A DNA stretch of 64,000 nt. Source: Lactobacillus sp. ESL0680 (GTDB lineage: Bacteria; Bacillota; Bacilli; Lactobacillales; Lactobacillaceae). The position numbers and the translations under genes were made by a program. The notes beneath the pieces were generated by a model. It ran no database searches. It was not told the DNA's origin and saw only the letters and a list, made by a program, of their open reading frames with translations. The DNA is taken from the NCBI RefSeq assembly GCF_029392855.1, contig NZ_CP113945.1, forward strand, positions 372,001 to 436,000. The letters run 5' to 3'. This document shows positions 1 to 8,903 of the stretch, piece after piece (position 1 is the first letter of the stretch; every line of letters starts with the position of its first letter).

Positions 1-465
1 AAAATGTTACTACTGCCGACAGGGTACGCCCCGGCAACCGACGCCTTTTTTGCAGGATTATGGTTAATGGCCGCGCCTCTTGCAATGTATTTTGTCCCCA
101 CAAAAGGTTCAGGATTAGTAGGAGAGCTGCTCGCTTCAATAGTGGAGATGGCTTGTGGTGGTCAATGGGGGATTACCACTGTAGTCTCGGGACTAATGCA
201 GGGATTAACCAATGAAATTGGCTTTTTTCCAAAAAAGTCCCGCTACCAGAAATTTTCATGGCAAAGTGTTCTGACAGGTTCATTTTTTGCTAGTTTTGGC
301 TTTTTAATTCCGTGTTATCTGATGTATGGCTGGTATAAATTTGCGCTTAAGGTGCAAATTGTAATGTTCTTTGTCAGTATTCTCTCGTCAGTTTTATTTG
401 ACGGGGTGCTAGTTAAGTTGATTACTAACCTGTTTGATCGCGCATTGAAGCCGAAAGTGGAATAA
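1..465 (+). CDS. YkoE-type ECF transporter substrate-binding (S) component, 5' partial
   Basis: Membrane S component of an energy-coupling factor vitamin transporter; the YkoE family is thought to take up thiamine or its hydroxymethylpyrimidine part with YkoD/YkoC. The visible protein is hydrophobic with about four membrane segments. It carries the family-like pattern GLWLMAAPLAMYF followed by GELLASIVEMACGGQWG and a GLMQGLTNEIGF stretch. The frame is open from base 1, so the ATG at base 4 is probably internal: full-length YkoE proteins are near 190-200 residues and about 45 N-terminal residues seem to be missing. Stop TAA is followed at once by a terminator. Family call is from recalled motifs; substrate is inferred. 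Confidence 0.7.
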   Translation, partial: KMLLLPTGYAPATDAFFAGLWLMAAPLAMYFVPTKGSGLVGELLASIVEMACGGQWGITTVVSGLMQGLTNEIGFFPKKSRYQKFSWQSVLTGSFFASFGFLIPCYLMYGWYKFALKVQIVMFFVSILSSVLFDGVLVKLITNLFDRALKPKVE

Positions 466-476
466 TTTTGAGTAAA

Positions 477-511
477 CAAAAAGGTCGAGGATAATTACCT
501 CGGCCTTTTTA
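477..511. terminator. Bidirectional intrinsic terminator between ykoE-type gene and udk
   Basis: Arms aaggtcgagg (481-490) and cctcggcctt (498-507) form a G+C-rich hairpin with one G-T pair, flanked by an A run on the left and a T run on the right. It can therefore stop transcription of both convergent genes. It touches the stop codon of the minus-strand udk gene. Confidence 0.85.
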
Positions 512-1153
512 GTTGGCTGTTTCTTTTCTTAAGATTGCGTGAACCTTAGTGGTTAACATGTCAATTGCAACATTATTTTCGCCGCCCTCGGGAACAATAA
601 TATCAGCGTAACGTTTAGTCGGTTCAATAAATTGATGGTACATTGGCTTAACTGTGCCTAAGTACTGGTCGATTACGGAGTCAATTGAACGTCCGCGTTC
701 ATCAATATCGCGTTCAAGCCGTCTAATGAAACGAATGTCATCGTCAGTATCAACGTAAACTTTGATGTCCATTAAGTCCCGAATTTCTTCATTTGCTAAA
801 ACCAAAATTCCTTCAAGAATAATAATATCAGCAGGCTCAATGTGAATAGTTTCAGTGCTTCTGGTATGTTCCTTAAAGTCGTAAACGGGCATTTCAATTG
901 GCTTGTAGTTAAGCAAGTCATTGATTTGGGCTTTAAGCAGTGGAATATCAAAGGCATCAGGATGGTCATAATTGATGTTCATCCGTTCGCTCATTGGAAT
1001 ACCGGTATTATCCTTGTAGTATGAATCTTGCGTCATAATTAGGACGTGTTCATTTTCTTGCATTTGGTCAACAATTTTATGGGCAATCGTTGTTTTACCA
1101 CTACCCGAACCGCCGGTAATCCCAATTACGACGGGTTTTTCAAGTTTAGACAT
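509..1153 (-). CDS. udk: Uridine/cytidine kinase
   Basis: Cytosolic pyrimidine salvage kinase that phosphorylates uridine and cytidine to UMP and CMP. The 214 residues fit the usual family length. A P-loop GITGGSGSGKTT lies at residues 11-22, followed by a TQDSYYKD segment and by the PVYDFKEHTRS and DIIILEGIL motifs of the phosphoribulokinase/uridine kinase fold. The start ATG has an AAGGAGAG ribosome site just upstream on the minus strand. It is a single-gene unit, convergent with the preceding gene. Together with the nucleoside hydrolase and RpiA further right it fits nucleoside scavenging. Identification is secure. Confidence 0.95.
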   Translation of the reverse strand: MSKLEKPVVIGITGGSGSGKTTIAHKIVDQMQENEHVLIMTQDSYYKDNTGIPMSERMNINYDHPDAFDIPLLKAQINDLLNYKPIEMPVYDFKEHTRSTETIHIEPADIIILEGILVLANEEIRDLMDIKVYVDTDDDIRFIRRLERDIDERGRSIDSVIDQYLGTVKPMYHQFIEPTKRYADIIVPEGGENNVAIDMLTTKVHAILRKETAN

Positions 1154-1352
1154 TCAGACTCTCCTTTTTATCAAATAATATTTTACTGTAGTTTTTGCTG
1201 TAATACCACTAAAACAAGTGACATTTTAAGATTTTGGTCAATAATTTTTGCAATAAAAGATAAAATCTGCGCTTGAAAGGGCTTTATAAAATAGGTAACA
1301 TGAATTAATAGGCGATATAAGCTCAACATTTAGTAAATGAAGGAGATAAAGT

Positions 1353-2225
1353 ATGTTATTAGGTTCAATTGAAGCTGGCGGGACTAAGTTTGTTTGTGCG
1401 GTAGGTAATGAAAATTATCAGGTTAAAGATACGATAACTTTTCCGACAACCACACCCCAAGAAACTTTGCAAAAAGCTTCCGATTATTTCAAACAATTTC
1501 CGATAACAGCGATTAGTATTGCTTCCTTTGGTCCAATTGAAATTCGCCAGACGGCAGCTAATTACGGCTATATAACTACAACTCCTAAACTGGGCTGGCA
1601 GAATACAGATTTTGTTGGCTTCATTAAACAGCAGGTTAATGTGCCAATCTTTTTTACAACGGATGTTAACGGCTCTGCATATGGCGAATATGTCATGTCA
1701 TTATTATCCAATGAAGATATTGATTCGCTGGTTTATTACACAATCGGCACTGGTGTCGGCGGCGGCGCGATTATTGACGGCAAGCTGGTTGGCTCTTTGG
1801 GGCATCCTGAAATGGGACATGTCTTACTCAAGCGCCATCCAGACGACTTGAATTTTAAGGGTGTATGTCCATATCATCAGGATTGTCTTGAGGGACTCGT
1901 TTCTGGACCGACTTTTGAAGCCCGTTTAGGCAAAGCGGGCAAGGACGTGCCATTGACTGATCACGTCTGGGACATTATGAGTTATTATGTGGCACAAGCT
2001 GTTTTACAAGTAACCTTAATTTTACGACCAGATAAGGTTGTCTTTGGCGGCGGCGTGACTAGTGAAGCATTTTTACAAAAAGTACGCCGGGATTTTGCCA
2101 AAATGTTAAACGGTTATGTTGAAGTGCCAGATTTAGCTAGATATATTGTGATGCCGGCAATTGCCGATAATGGGTCAGCAACCGTTGGTAATTTTGCTTT
2201 GGCTAAGCGGTTGTTAAAAGCTTAG
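1353..2225 (+). CDS. ROK-family fructokinase
   Basis: Sugar kinase of the ROK family, most like fructokinases (ScrK/GmuE type) that phosphorylate fructose or mannose on C6. The 290-residue protein begins with the phosphate-binding EAGGTKF motif. It has the TIGTGVGGGAI glycine loop and the GHPEMGH...VCPYHQDCLEG zinc-binding signature around residues 150-185. A strong AAGGAGAT ribosome site precedes the ATG. A TTGAAA (1273) / TAACAT (1296) pair 17 bases apart is a possible promoter. Downstream lies a decayed PTS sugar permease, so this kinase may once have belonged to a sugar-uptake unit. The exact hexose is inferred. Confidence 0.88.
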   Translation: MLLGSIEAGGTKFVCAVGNENYQVKDTITFPTTTPQETLQKASDYFKQFPITAISIASFGPIEIRQTAANYGYITTTPKLGWQNTDFVGFIKQQVNVPIFFTTDVNGSAYGEYVMSLLSNEDIDSLVYYTIGTGVGGGAIIDGKLVGSLGHPEMGHVLLKRHPDDLNFKGVCPYHQDCLEGLVSGPTFEARLGKAGKDVPLTDHVWDIMSYYVAQAVLQVTLILRPDKVVFGGGVTSEAFLQKVRRDFAKMLNGYVEVPDLARYIVMPAIADNGSATVGNFALAKRLLKA

Positions 2226-2242
2226 TGCTAAATTGCTGATAA

Positions 2243-3217
2243 AAATTTTACTTATTAAATGGTACAGTTCAATTTTTAACTACCTTTACTAAAACTAAGA
2301 TGGTTGCTGGTGGTTATGAAGCTTCTACATCTGGTATTTATCGGATTGGTGCCGTTGGTATCTTTATCGGATTAGTTGTTGCTTGGTTAACTGTTCAAAT
2401 TTATCGTTATACGATTAAACATAATTGGCAGATTAAAATGCCAGCTTCAGTTCCGTCTGGGGTATCGAACTCGTTTAGCGCCTTAATTCCGGCTGCATGT
2501 ATTGCAGTAGTTGTTGCAGCAATTAATGTAGCATTGGTATTAATGGGAACAGATTTGTTTAAAGTATTGTTCGTACCATTTTCATTTATTAGTAATATTG
2601 CTGATACTTGGTGGGGATTTTTGATTGTTATTTTCCTAATTCACTTCTTATGGTGGTTTGGGATTCATGGTGCAACAATTATCAGTTCCTTCTATACACC
2701 AATTGTATTAGCTAATTTGCAAGCTAACCAACACGGTGGTGCTTACCATGTATTTGCAGGTGATCCAGTAAATGCATTTATTAATATTGGTGGTTCAGGC
2801 GCAACTTTGGGTGTAGCAATTTGGCTGCTTTTAAGAGCTCGTTCAGCTCAATTGAAGGAAATTGGTAAGGTAGAAATTGTGCCGGCAATCTTTAATATTA
2901 ATGAACCGTTGATCTTTGGTTTGCCAGTAGTTTACAATGCCAATCTATTAATTCCGTTTGTTGGAGCTCCATTGGTTTCAGGTCTTATTGCATATTTGGG
3001 AATTGCAACTCACTTAGTACCGAAAATTATTGCACAACAGCCATGGCCAACACCAATTGGGTTGAGTGGACTGATTGCGACAGCTAGTTGGCAGGGTGCA
3101 GTATTATCAATTGTCTGTGCAATTGCGGCATTCTTAGTTTGGTATCCGTTTATCAAACATTACGATAATGTTTTATTGAAGCAAGAAAAAGAAGCTGCTG
3201 CACAAGAAAATGCTTAG
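2243..3217 (+). pseudogene. 5'-truncated PTS sugar permease IIC (lactose/cellobiose family)
   Basis: Remnant of a membrane EIIC sugar permease of the lactose/cellobiose PTS family. In-frame homology-like sequence (NGTVQFLTTFTKTK) begins near 2258, upstream of the first ATG at 2300, but an in-frame TAA at 2240 cuts it off. No ribosome site precedes the ATG at 2300. From there 305 residues run to the stop, with many membrane helices and the conserved WWFGIHGA and FNINEPLIFGLP motifs of the C-terminal half. Family members have about 430-450 residues, so roughly the first 120 are missing. A truncated yet stable product cannot be excluded; loss of transport is inferred. Confidence 0.75.
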
Positions 3218-3303
3218 AAATTAGTGTGTAGATTAAGCTAGTGTATAAGTATTAATATGAACAGAGCTTTACAGTAAATAAACTCTATAGAAAGAATAAA
3301 GCG

Positions 3304-4614
3304 ATGATAGATATTTCAATTATCGTTGCTGCTTTTAACGAAGAGAAGTATTTAGCACGTTGCCTGCATTCTTTGGCTTGTCAAACCTTTACGGGTAAGT
3401 ATGAAGTAATAGTTGTCGATGATGGCAGCACAGATGGTACTGCTGATATTATTCAAAAGTTTAAGAATAAGTATCCAGAGATATTTACTTCAATAAGACA
3501 AAAAAATCTTGGTCAAGGAATGGCAAGAAACAATGGTATTAGTATTGCTAAAGGAAGATATATCGGCTTTGCTGATGATTGGGTAGAAGCTGATTATCTT
3601 TCAGAATTATTTAGTAGCATTACTAAGTATCAAAGTGATATTGCTGTATGTGATGTACATAAGATTTTTGTTGAAGAAAAAACCGAAGTAGATGTTCGGT
3701 CAATGAAATGTGATAGTGGGCTGATCGATATTGCTTTATATATTACTGAAGGGCAGAGTAATTCTTATTCATGGAATAAGTTATATCGCAGAGAAATTTG
3801 GCAGACAAACAAGTTTCCCCAAATGGTATATGAAGACTTGGATATTCTGATTCCCATTATGAGCAGATGTACAAAAATATCGTATGTTCACAGGGTACTC
3901 TATAATTATTATAAACATTCAGATAGCACAACTTCGGCGTATACTAATCCGCGGTTATTTCAAATTTTTAAGGCTTATGAAGATTTAATAGCAAATAGTA
4001 CGGATCGTTATCAGCTGGAAGCACAATTTTGTGCAGTTAAGCGAATAATGATTAATATGAATACTGCAGGCTTCAATTATTATTTAGCATATTTTATATT
4101 GTTGTTAAGAAAGATCGATAATCTTAATAATGATAATTATCTGATTAATAAAAATGAGCTAACTAAAGATATTCACTATTACAGCAATCGTGAAGTTTTG
4201 CCGCCAAATATATTTGTTTATGAATCTGCAGACTTAAAAGCATGGAACTATTACAAATTTGATGAAAACATAACGACTTATTCTGATGATATTAGTGACA
4301 CAATTGATAGATTATTTGGAGAAGGTGGTCTATTAATTGTAGGCAAACTTAATCCTCAAGCGCCAATTGGTTATTTAAGGAGCTTAAATAATTTTATTCT
4401 TCGTGATACTGACGGTCAGGTATTGATAGTTGGGATGACTGCTAGACATCCTTTAGCAACTTTGCTGATTAATAATTATGATAGTAAAGAGAGCTTGTCT
4501 GAATATTTCGATGAAATTTTAGCTAACAAGGATATTTATAATCGCGTATTGAATGAAGTAAAAATTATAAATATTGATACTTTAGATAAAAAGGCTTTGT
4601 TTTCAAGGTATTGA
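3304..4614 (+). CDS. Family 2 glycosyltransferase
   Basis: GT-A fold sugar transferase. Residues 1-110 show the classic GT2 start ISIIVAAFNEEKYLARCL, the nucleotide-sugar VVDDGSTDGT motif, and a DD motif in GFADDWVEADY. The C-terminal half, about residues 260-436, is not recognised; a late GLLIVGKLNPQAPIGYLRSL stretch suggests a separate domain. No membrane segment is evident, so it is cytosolic or peripheral. The ribosome site is weak (AGAAAG). It stands alone between the PTS remnant and a terminator, so the acceptor glycan is unknown; a wall polysaccharide or glycoprotein is only a guess. Confidence 0.8.
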   Translation: MIDISIIVAAFNEEKYLARCLHSLACQTFTGKYEVIVVDDGSTDGTADIIQKFKNKYPEIFTSIRQKNLGQGMARNNGISIAKGRYIGFADDWVEADYLSELFSSITKYQSDIAVCDVHKIFVEEKTEVDVRSMKCDSGLIDIALYITEGQSNSYSWNKLYRREIWQTNKFPQMVYEDLDILIPIMSRCTKISYVHRVLYNYYKHSDSTTSAYTNPRLFQIFKAYEDLIANSTDRYQLEAQFCAVKRIMINMNTAGFNYYLAYFILLLRKIDNLNNDNYLINKNELTKDIHYYSNREVLPPNIFVYESADLKAWNYYKFDENITTYSDDISDTIDRLFGEGGLLIVGKLNPQAPIGYLRSLNNFILRDTDGQVLIVGMTARHPLATLLINNYDSKESLSEYFDEILANKDIYNRVLNEVKIINIDTLDKKALFSRY

Positions 4615-4630
4615 TGTTCATATTTAATTA

Positions 4631-4665
4631 AAGCAATCAGTTTTTAACAGCTGATTGCTTTTTTA
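4631..4665 (+). terminator. Intrinsic terminator after the glycosyltransferase
   Basis: Perfect 10-base arms aagcaatcag (4631-4640) and ctgattgctt (4651-4660) with a T run directly after. Confidence 0.85.
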
Positions 4666-4758
4666 TGCCTTTTTCACAAACAAGTTTTAAGTAATCCAAC
4701 TCACTTTTTGTTATGATAAAAATGTAACCAAGAGTGTTTGAATAGGAGGAATTTTATT

Positions 4759-5229
4759 ATGAAATATCCTAAGACAAAAGAAGTTTTAAATCAATTAGTA
4801 GCAGATTTGACGCAAATGCACATGATTGTGCACCAACACCATTGGTACATGCGCGGTGAACGCTTTTTGAAGTTGCACCCGTACCTTGATAAAGTAATGG
4901 ATGAATTGGCTAACCAACAAGATTTAGTTGCAGAGCGATTAATTACCTTGGATGGTTCACCAGTTTCAACACTTAGCGACATTGCTAAAATGACTAACAT
5001 CAAGGACGAAGAACCAAACTGGAACGAGACAATTGATGAGCGTTACAGCAAGATTATTGCTGGTTACCGTCAATTGGAGCAAGACTACCAAAAGGGCTTG
5101 GAAGTCAGCGATGAAGAAGGTGACTATTCAACTAATGACATGTTCACTACTTGTCACACAGAAGTTGAAAAGCGTATTTGGATGATGTCTGCAGAGATTA
5201 ATCAGGCACCAGGAATTGATCCAGAATAA
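4759..5229 (+). CDS. dps: Dps-family ferritin-like DNA-protection protein
   Basis: Dodecameric mini-ferritin that oxidises and stores iron and shields DNA from peroxide. The 156-residue protein has the Dps ferroxidase pattern: histidines in MHMIVHQHHWYMRG, then the LHPYLDKVMDELANQQDLVAERL helix with D and E ligands, and a late HTEVEKRIWM helix. The ATG at 4759 is chosen because a perfect AGGAGG lies at 4744-4749; a TTG at 4738 in the same frame lies upstream of that site. A TATGAT -10-like box sits at 4712. It is monocistronic with its own terminator. Stress control is likely but not shown by the sequence. Confidence 0.9.
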   Translation: MKYPKTKEVLNQLVADLTQMHMIVHQHHWYMRGERFLKLHPYLDKVMDELANQQDLVAERLITLDGSPVSTLSDIAKMTNIKDEEPNWNETIDERYSKIIAGYRQLEQDYQKGLEVSDEEGDYSTNDMFTTCHTEVEKRIWMMSAEINQAPGIDPE

Positions 5230-5241
5230 AAAATAATTGTT

Positions 5242-5272
5242 AAAGAGTAGTTTATCTGAACTACTCTTTTTT
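5242..5272 (+). terminator. Intrinsic terminator after dps
   Basis: Arms aaagagtagtt (5242-5252) and aactactcttt (5259-5269) pair perfectly around a 6-base loop and end in T residues. Confidence 0.88.
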
Positions 5273-5348
5273 ATTGTGATTACTTATAGAAAATTTTGCT
5301 ATAATAAGGTTGATTGATGAGTTGGTAATGATTTAATAGTGGGAAAGT

Positions 5349-6047
5349 ATGACGATGGATAAAGAAGAACAGGATAAATTAAAGCAAAAAGCTGGAATTA
5401 AAGCTGCTAGCCTGGTTAAGCCAGGAATGAAATTAGGAATTGGTACTGGTTCAACCGTGGCCTTTTTAATTGATGCTTTGGGCAAACGCAAGCAAGAAGA
5501 AGGCTTGGAGCTAGCTGCCATTGCCACTACTTCTAGTAGAAGCAAAAAGCAGATGGAAAGTTGGGGTTTTAAAGTTAACCAGCTTGCTGAAATCGACCAG
5601 CTTGACTTAACAATTGACGGTGCAGACCGTTTTGCGACTAACTTTGATGGCATTAAAGGCGGCGGCGGCGCGTTAACATTAGAAAAAAATGTTGCCGTTA
5701 ATTCGAAAAAAGTAATGTGGATAGTTGATGAATCGAAAGTTGTCGACCACTTGAGTGGTTTTGCACTGCCTGTGGAGGTTCTGCCAATTTCATGTGAACA
5801 AACTTTCCGTCGTTTTGAAGCAGAAGGGTTAAAGCCCAAGTGGCGCATGGCTGCTGGCAAACGCTTCGTCACCCATTACGGTAATTACATTATTGACTTA
5901 GACCTTGACCGTATTCCTGTGCCACATGGCTTGGCTGATTATCTTGACCACACTGTAGGGGTTGTAGAACACGGCTTATTTCTTGATATGTGTGATGAAG
6001 TTATTATTGCTCATCGCAATGGTGAGATTGAAGACCGCAAAAAATAA
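5349..6047 (+). CDS. rpiA: Ribose-5-phosphate isomerase A
   Basis: Interconverts ribose-5-phosphate and ribulose-5-phosphate in the non-oxidative pentose phosphate route. The 232 residues match the family length. Diagnostic motifs are GTGSTVAFLIDAL (substrate loop), TIDGADRF (DGAD with the catalytic Asp) and KGGGGALTLEK (catalytic Glu and Lys). The gene is followed by its own terminator, then by a nucleoside hydrolase whose ribose product it could help to process, and phosphoketolase lies 3 kb further on. The start ATG has only a modest GGGAAAG ribosome site; a second ATG two codons later is possible. Confidence 0.95.
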   Translation: MTMDKEEQDKLKQKAGIKAASLVKPGMKLGIGTGSTVAFLIDALGKRKQEEGLELAAIATTSSRSKKQMESWGFKVNQLAEIDQLDLTIDGADRFATNFDGIKGGGGALTLEKNVAVNSKKVMWIVDESKVVDHLSGFALPVEVLPISCEQTFRRFEAEGLKPKWRMAAGKRFVTHYGNYIIDLDLDRIPVPHGLADYLDHTVGVVEHGLFLDMCDEVIIAHRNGEIEDRKK

Positions 6048-6056
6048 AATTAGGGA

Positions 6057-6098
6057 TGAATTGTTGATAAATTGGTTATCGACAATTCATTTTTTCTT
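6057..6098 (+). terminator. Intrinsic terminator after rpiA
   Basis: A 14-base stem, tgaattgttgataa (6057-6070) with ttatcgacaattca (6076-6089), carries one G-T type mismatch and ends in TTTTTT. Confidence 0.85.
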
Positions 6099-6166
6099 TT
6101 AAAAGAAGCAACTGGTGTCAAGATTTGGTATGATTGACATATAAACTTTTTAAAAGAGGAAATTTA

Positions 6167-7087
6167 ATGACAAGAAAACCTTTGATTATCAGTACAGACC
6201 CCGGAATTGACGATGCAGTGGCAATTACCATTGCCTTATTTGCCAAAGAGTTAGACGTCAAGTTAATTGCGGCAACTTGGGGTAATGTAACTTTAGACAA
6301 AACCTTGCAGAATGCTTTAAAATTAGAAGCTTTTTTGCAAACTAAAGTACCAGTTGTTGCTGGGGCAACACGGCCGCTGCTGCGGGCAGCAATTGATGCT
6401 TCAAGTGTTCATGGTAAGTCTGGCATGGCTGGCTATGATTTTCCTGAAGCTGACGAGACATTATTGGTTCCAGGTTTAGCTGCCTCAGCAATCCATGAAG
6501 TAGTTGCTAAGAGCGAGACCAAGGTAACTTTGATGCAGATTGGTCCAGCGACAGATTTTGCCTTGTACTTCAGACAATATCCTGATGACCTAGCTAAGAT
6601 TGAGGAATTAGTCATTATGGGTGGTGCGATTGGCCGCGGTAATTGGGGACCATATAGTGAATATAATGTTGCCGGTGACCCTGAAGCTGCTCAGATTGTC
6701 TTTGACAGCGGCGTACCAATCAAGGTTGCACCACTAGAATTGGGCCACCAAGCATTTATAACCCAAGAAACGCTGCAGAAGATAAAAGTTTTGGGTAAAA
6801 CTGGTGATATGTTGTACCATATTTTAACTAATCTGCATGATGAGACCGAGACTGATGGCCGCGAGATTTATGATGCCCTGGCTGCAGGAATGCTGTTAAA
6901 TCCTAAGATGTACACCTTTAAGCCAGCTTACATTGTGGTTGATACCAAGAGCCCACATGCGTATGGCGCGTCAATCATGGACTTCAATGACTTCTTTGGT
7001 AAACCTGCTAATGCCCAAGTTGGTGTTAAGATAGATCAGGACGTATTTTCTGATTGGATTATTCAGGCAATTAAACAAGCAAATTAG
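6167..7087 (+). CDS. Ribonucleoside hydrolase (IUNH family)
   Basis: Cleaves the N-glycosidic bond of nucleosides to ribose and free base. The N-terminal calcium and ribose site TDPGIDDAVAI is present, as are VVAGATRPL, the MGGAIGRGNWGPYSEYNVAGDPEAA block and a late DALAAGMLL helix, in 306 residues, the usual length. The ATG at 6167 is preferred because AAAGAGGA at 6153-6160 sits at the right distance; an in-frame TTG at 6134 lies upstream of that site. The GntR regulator begins 11 bases after the stop, so the two are probably co-transcribed. Base preference (purine or pyrimidine) cannot be told from these motifs. Confidence 0.9.
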   Translation: MTRKPLIISTDPGIDDAVAITIALFAKELDVKLIAATWGNVTLDKTLQNALKLEAFLQTKVPVVAGATRPLLRAAIDASSVHGKSGMAGYDFPEADETLLVPGLAASAIHEVVAKSETKVTLMQIGPATDFALYFRQYPDDLAKIEELVIMGGAIGRGNWGPYSEYNVAGDPEAAQIVFDSGVPIKVAPLELGHQAFITQETLQKIKVLGKTGDMLYHILTNLHDETETDGREIYDALAAGMLLNPKMYTFKPAYIVVDTKSPHAYGASIMDFNDFFGKPANAQVGVKIDQDVFSDWIIQAIKQAN

Positions 7088-7098
7088 TGAGGCAGTAA

Positions 7099-7824
7099 AT
7101 GGCAGATTTTGTTTATCGGACTGTGATGCACGATATTAAGCAGAATATTTTAAATAATAAGTATGATGGGATGAGATTGCCTGATGAGCGCAGCTTGGCC
7201 GAACACTATCAGGTTAGTCGTTCGTCGATGAAGCGGGCAATGGAATTGTTGTCGCAACAAGGAATTGTCTTTAAAAAACGCGGCAGCGGCACTTTTATTA
7301 ACCCACTTTATTTGAAAAATCAGTCCTTATTTCGTTATGAGGGTTCTAATCTAGGCTTGACTGATAGTTTAAAAGTCCCTGGCAAACAGCAAAAAATTAA
7401 GCTGCTTGATTTTCACGTTGTTAAGGCTCCCGAAAGCATTGCACAAGACTTATTTTTAAACAAAAATGATTTTGTTTATGAATTTCGGCGGCTGCGGTTA
7501 ATGGATGAACAGCCATTTTTAATTGAAACTGGCTATTTGCCAATCAAAATTGTGCCGGAGTTAAAGCCGCAGCATTTACAGAGTTCACTGTTTAATTATT
7601 TGGAAGATACTCAAAATAAGGTTGTTACCAAGGCCTTTTTGAATATTACTGTTGATCCATCAAATGCTGACGATCAAGAGCAGATGCAATTGAAGGCAAC
7701 TGAGCCAGTTGGCGTCATGGAAGGAATTTTCTTCTTAGATGATGGTACCCCGTTTGAATTTTCAACAATGCGAGTTCATTATCAGTACATGCGTTTTAAT
7801 ACGTTCGTTAATTTGAATAAATAA
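7099..7824 (+). CDS. GntR/HutC-family transcriptional regulator (UTRA domain)
   Basis: DNA-binding regulator with an N-terminal winged helix (residues about 5-70; RLPDERSLAEHYQVSRSSMKRAMELL helix-turn-helix followed by the KKRGSGTFI wing). The C-terminal effector domain is of UTRA type (FVYEFRRLRLMDEQPFLIETGYLP). It lies 11 bases behind the nucleoside hydrolase and shares its terminator, so it probably controls that gene in response to a nucleoside or sugar phosphate. The effector is inferred, not seen. Length (241 residues) is typical. Confidence 0.9.
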   Translation: MADFVYRTVMHDIKQNILNNKYDGMRLPDERSLAEHYQVSRSSMKRAMELLSQQGIVFKKRGSGTFINPLYLKNQSLFRYEGSNLGLTDSLKVPGKQQKIKLLDFHVVKAPESIAQDLFLNKNDFVYEFRRLRLMDEQPFLIETGYLPIKIVPELKPQHLQSSLFNYLEDTQNKVVTKAFLNITVDPSNADDQEQMQLKATEPVGVMEGIFFLDDGTPFEFSTMRVHYQYMRFNTFVNLNK

Positions 7825-7826
7825 CA

Positions 7827-7854
7827 AAAGAGCAAGCTTGAGCTTGCTCTTTTT
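7827..7854 (+). terminator. Intrinsic terminator after the GntR gene
   Basis: Perfect 12-base arms aaagagcaagct (7827-7838) and agcttgctcttt (7841-7852) with T residues. It is symmetric enough to act also on the convergent DeoR gene. Confidence 0.85.
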
Positions 7855-7891
7855 GCTAGGATACATATTATTTAAAGAAGAAAATTATCGT

Positions 7892-8665
7892 TTAACTAAC
7901 TTTTTTCTTTATAACTGAAATAATTTGCGTTGTTGGCGCAAAGTTTTGCTTAATCTCGTCAGGCAATGGCTCATCAGTGATAAGCACATCAATCTGACTA
8001 AGAGGAACAGCCATGTAAGGTGCAATTTTCGGATTGTTAAACTTATGCTTTTCGGCGACAACGATAATTCTTTTTGCCCGCGAAGTTGCGACTTTGATTA
8101 ATTCGGCATCGTTGATTTTAGGTAGGTAGATACCATCGCTTTTTACACTAGCCGTACCAACAAAAGCATTATTGAAACTAATTCCTTTTAATAAGTCGAG
8201 TGCGTGAACAGAGTAATTAAATCGGTGTTCTTTGTTAACTATCCCGCCTAAAAGTAAAACCTCGGGAAATTCCGACCGCATTAGTTCAAGCGAATTATCA
8301 ATTGAATTGGTAACGATTTGTAAATTAGTACCACTGATTAACTGACACAACTTTTTAAGGATCGTTGATGGCCCAATAAAATCGCATTGTCTGGTATGGA
8401 TAAAGTGCTGTGCCATTTGCGCCATTTGGGTTTTAATTGGCGAGTCAATCTGGTTGCGGGTTAAAAACGGCAGGCCTTCATCATCAGTATTTCTAATTAA
8501 TCCGCCGTGGACGCGAATTGCTTGGCCAGTGGCAACTAACCGAATTACGTCACGTCTAGCAGTATCAAACGAAATATTGAAGTGCTCAGCCAAATCACGG
8601 GTAACCAGATGGTTTTGCCTAACAAGCATTTGTCTAATTTCATGTAATCGTTGCTCCTGTGTCAT
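7892..8665 (-). CDS. DeoR-family transcriptional regulator, likely controls phosphoketolase
   Basis: Repressor-type protein of 257 residues. The N-terminal DeoR helix-turn-helix (residues about 1-57) contains HLVTRDLAEHFNISFDTARRDVIRL and the IRVHGG wing. The rest is the sugar-phosphate-sensing DeoRC domain with IVTNSIDNSLEL, LLGGIVNKEHRF and GTASVKSDGIYLP. The start at 8665 has a GGAGGAA site immediately upstream on the minus strand; the frame stays open further upstream, but no ribosome site supports a longer form. It is divergent from the phosphoketolase gene across 287 bases that hold repeated operator-like words, so control of itself and of that gene is likely. Such regulators usually sense a phosphorylated sugar. 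Confidence 0.88.
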   Translation of the reverse strand: MTQEQRLHEIRQMLVRQNHLVTRDLAEHFNISFDTARRDVIRLVATGQAIRVHGGLIRNTDDEGLPFLTRNQIDSPIKTQMAQMAQHFIHTRQCDFIGPSTILKKLCQLISGTNLQIVTNSIDNSLELMRSEFPEVLLLGGIVNKEHRFNYSVHALDLLKGISFNNAFVGTASVKSDGIYLPKINDAELIKVATSRAKRIIVVAEKHKFNNPKIAPYMAVPLSQIDVLITDEPLPDEIKQNFAPTTQIISVIKKKVS

Positions 8666-8740
8666 TCTGCTTCCTCCAAAAATAAATTTATCATGTTTAG
8701 AGATTATTATAAATATTTTAATTAATAAGTCAGAATTTTT

Positions 8741-8841
8741 ATCAGCATTTATCAGCATTTTGGCAATGAAATACTGATAAATAAAAATAATTAACTGGAT
8801 AAAGCTTGATGCAGCAACTATTAAGTATTTTAAATGCTGAT
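8741..8841. promoter_or_regulatory. Repeated operator-like words in the DeoR-phosphoketolase intergenic region
   Basis: The 10-mer atcagcattt occurs twice in direct tandem (8741-8750 and 8751-8760). It occurs once more as its exact inverse, aaatgctgat, at 8832-8841, and a weaker inverse (aatactgata) lies near 8770. This is the arrangement expected for a regulator binding several sites with DNA looping. Assignment to the neighbouring DeoR protein is inferred from position. Confidence 0.6.
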
Positions 8842-8875
8842 TTTTTAAATTGGGACGAACCAATTTTTTAAATGG

Positions 8876-8903
8876 TTGAACTTTTAGAAAAACTTGCTAT
8901 AAT
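8876..8903 (+). promoter_or_regulatory. Promoter of the phosphoketolase gene
   Basis: TTGAAC (8876-8881) and TATAAT (8898-8903) are 16 bases apart, and TG two bases before the -10 gives an extended -10 element. It lies 50 bases ahead of the start codon. Confidence 0.8.

Noticed and set aside
4738..4758. Upstream TTG as start of dps
   Set aside because: It would place the AGGAGG ribosome site inside the coding sequence; the ATG at 4759 fits both site and family N-terminus.
8454..8777. Plus-strand open frame over the DeoR gene and its upstream region
   Set aside because: It lies antisense to a clear DeoR reading frame, has no ribosome site and no recognisable protein pattern.
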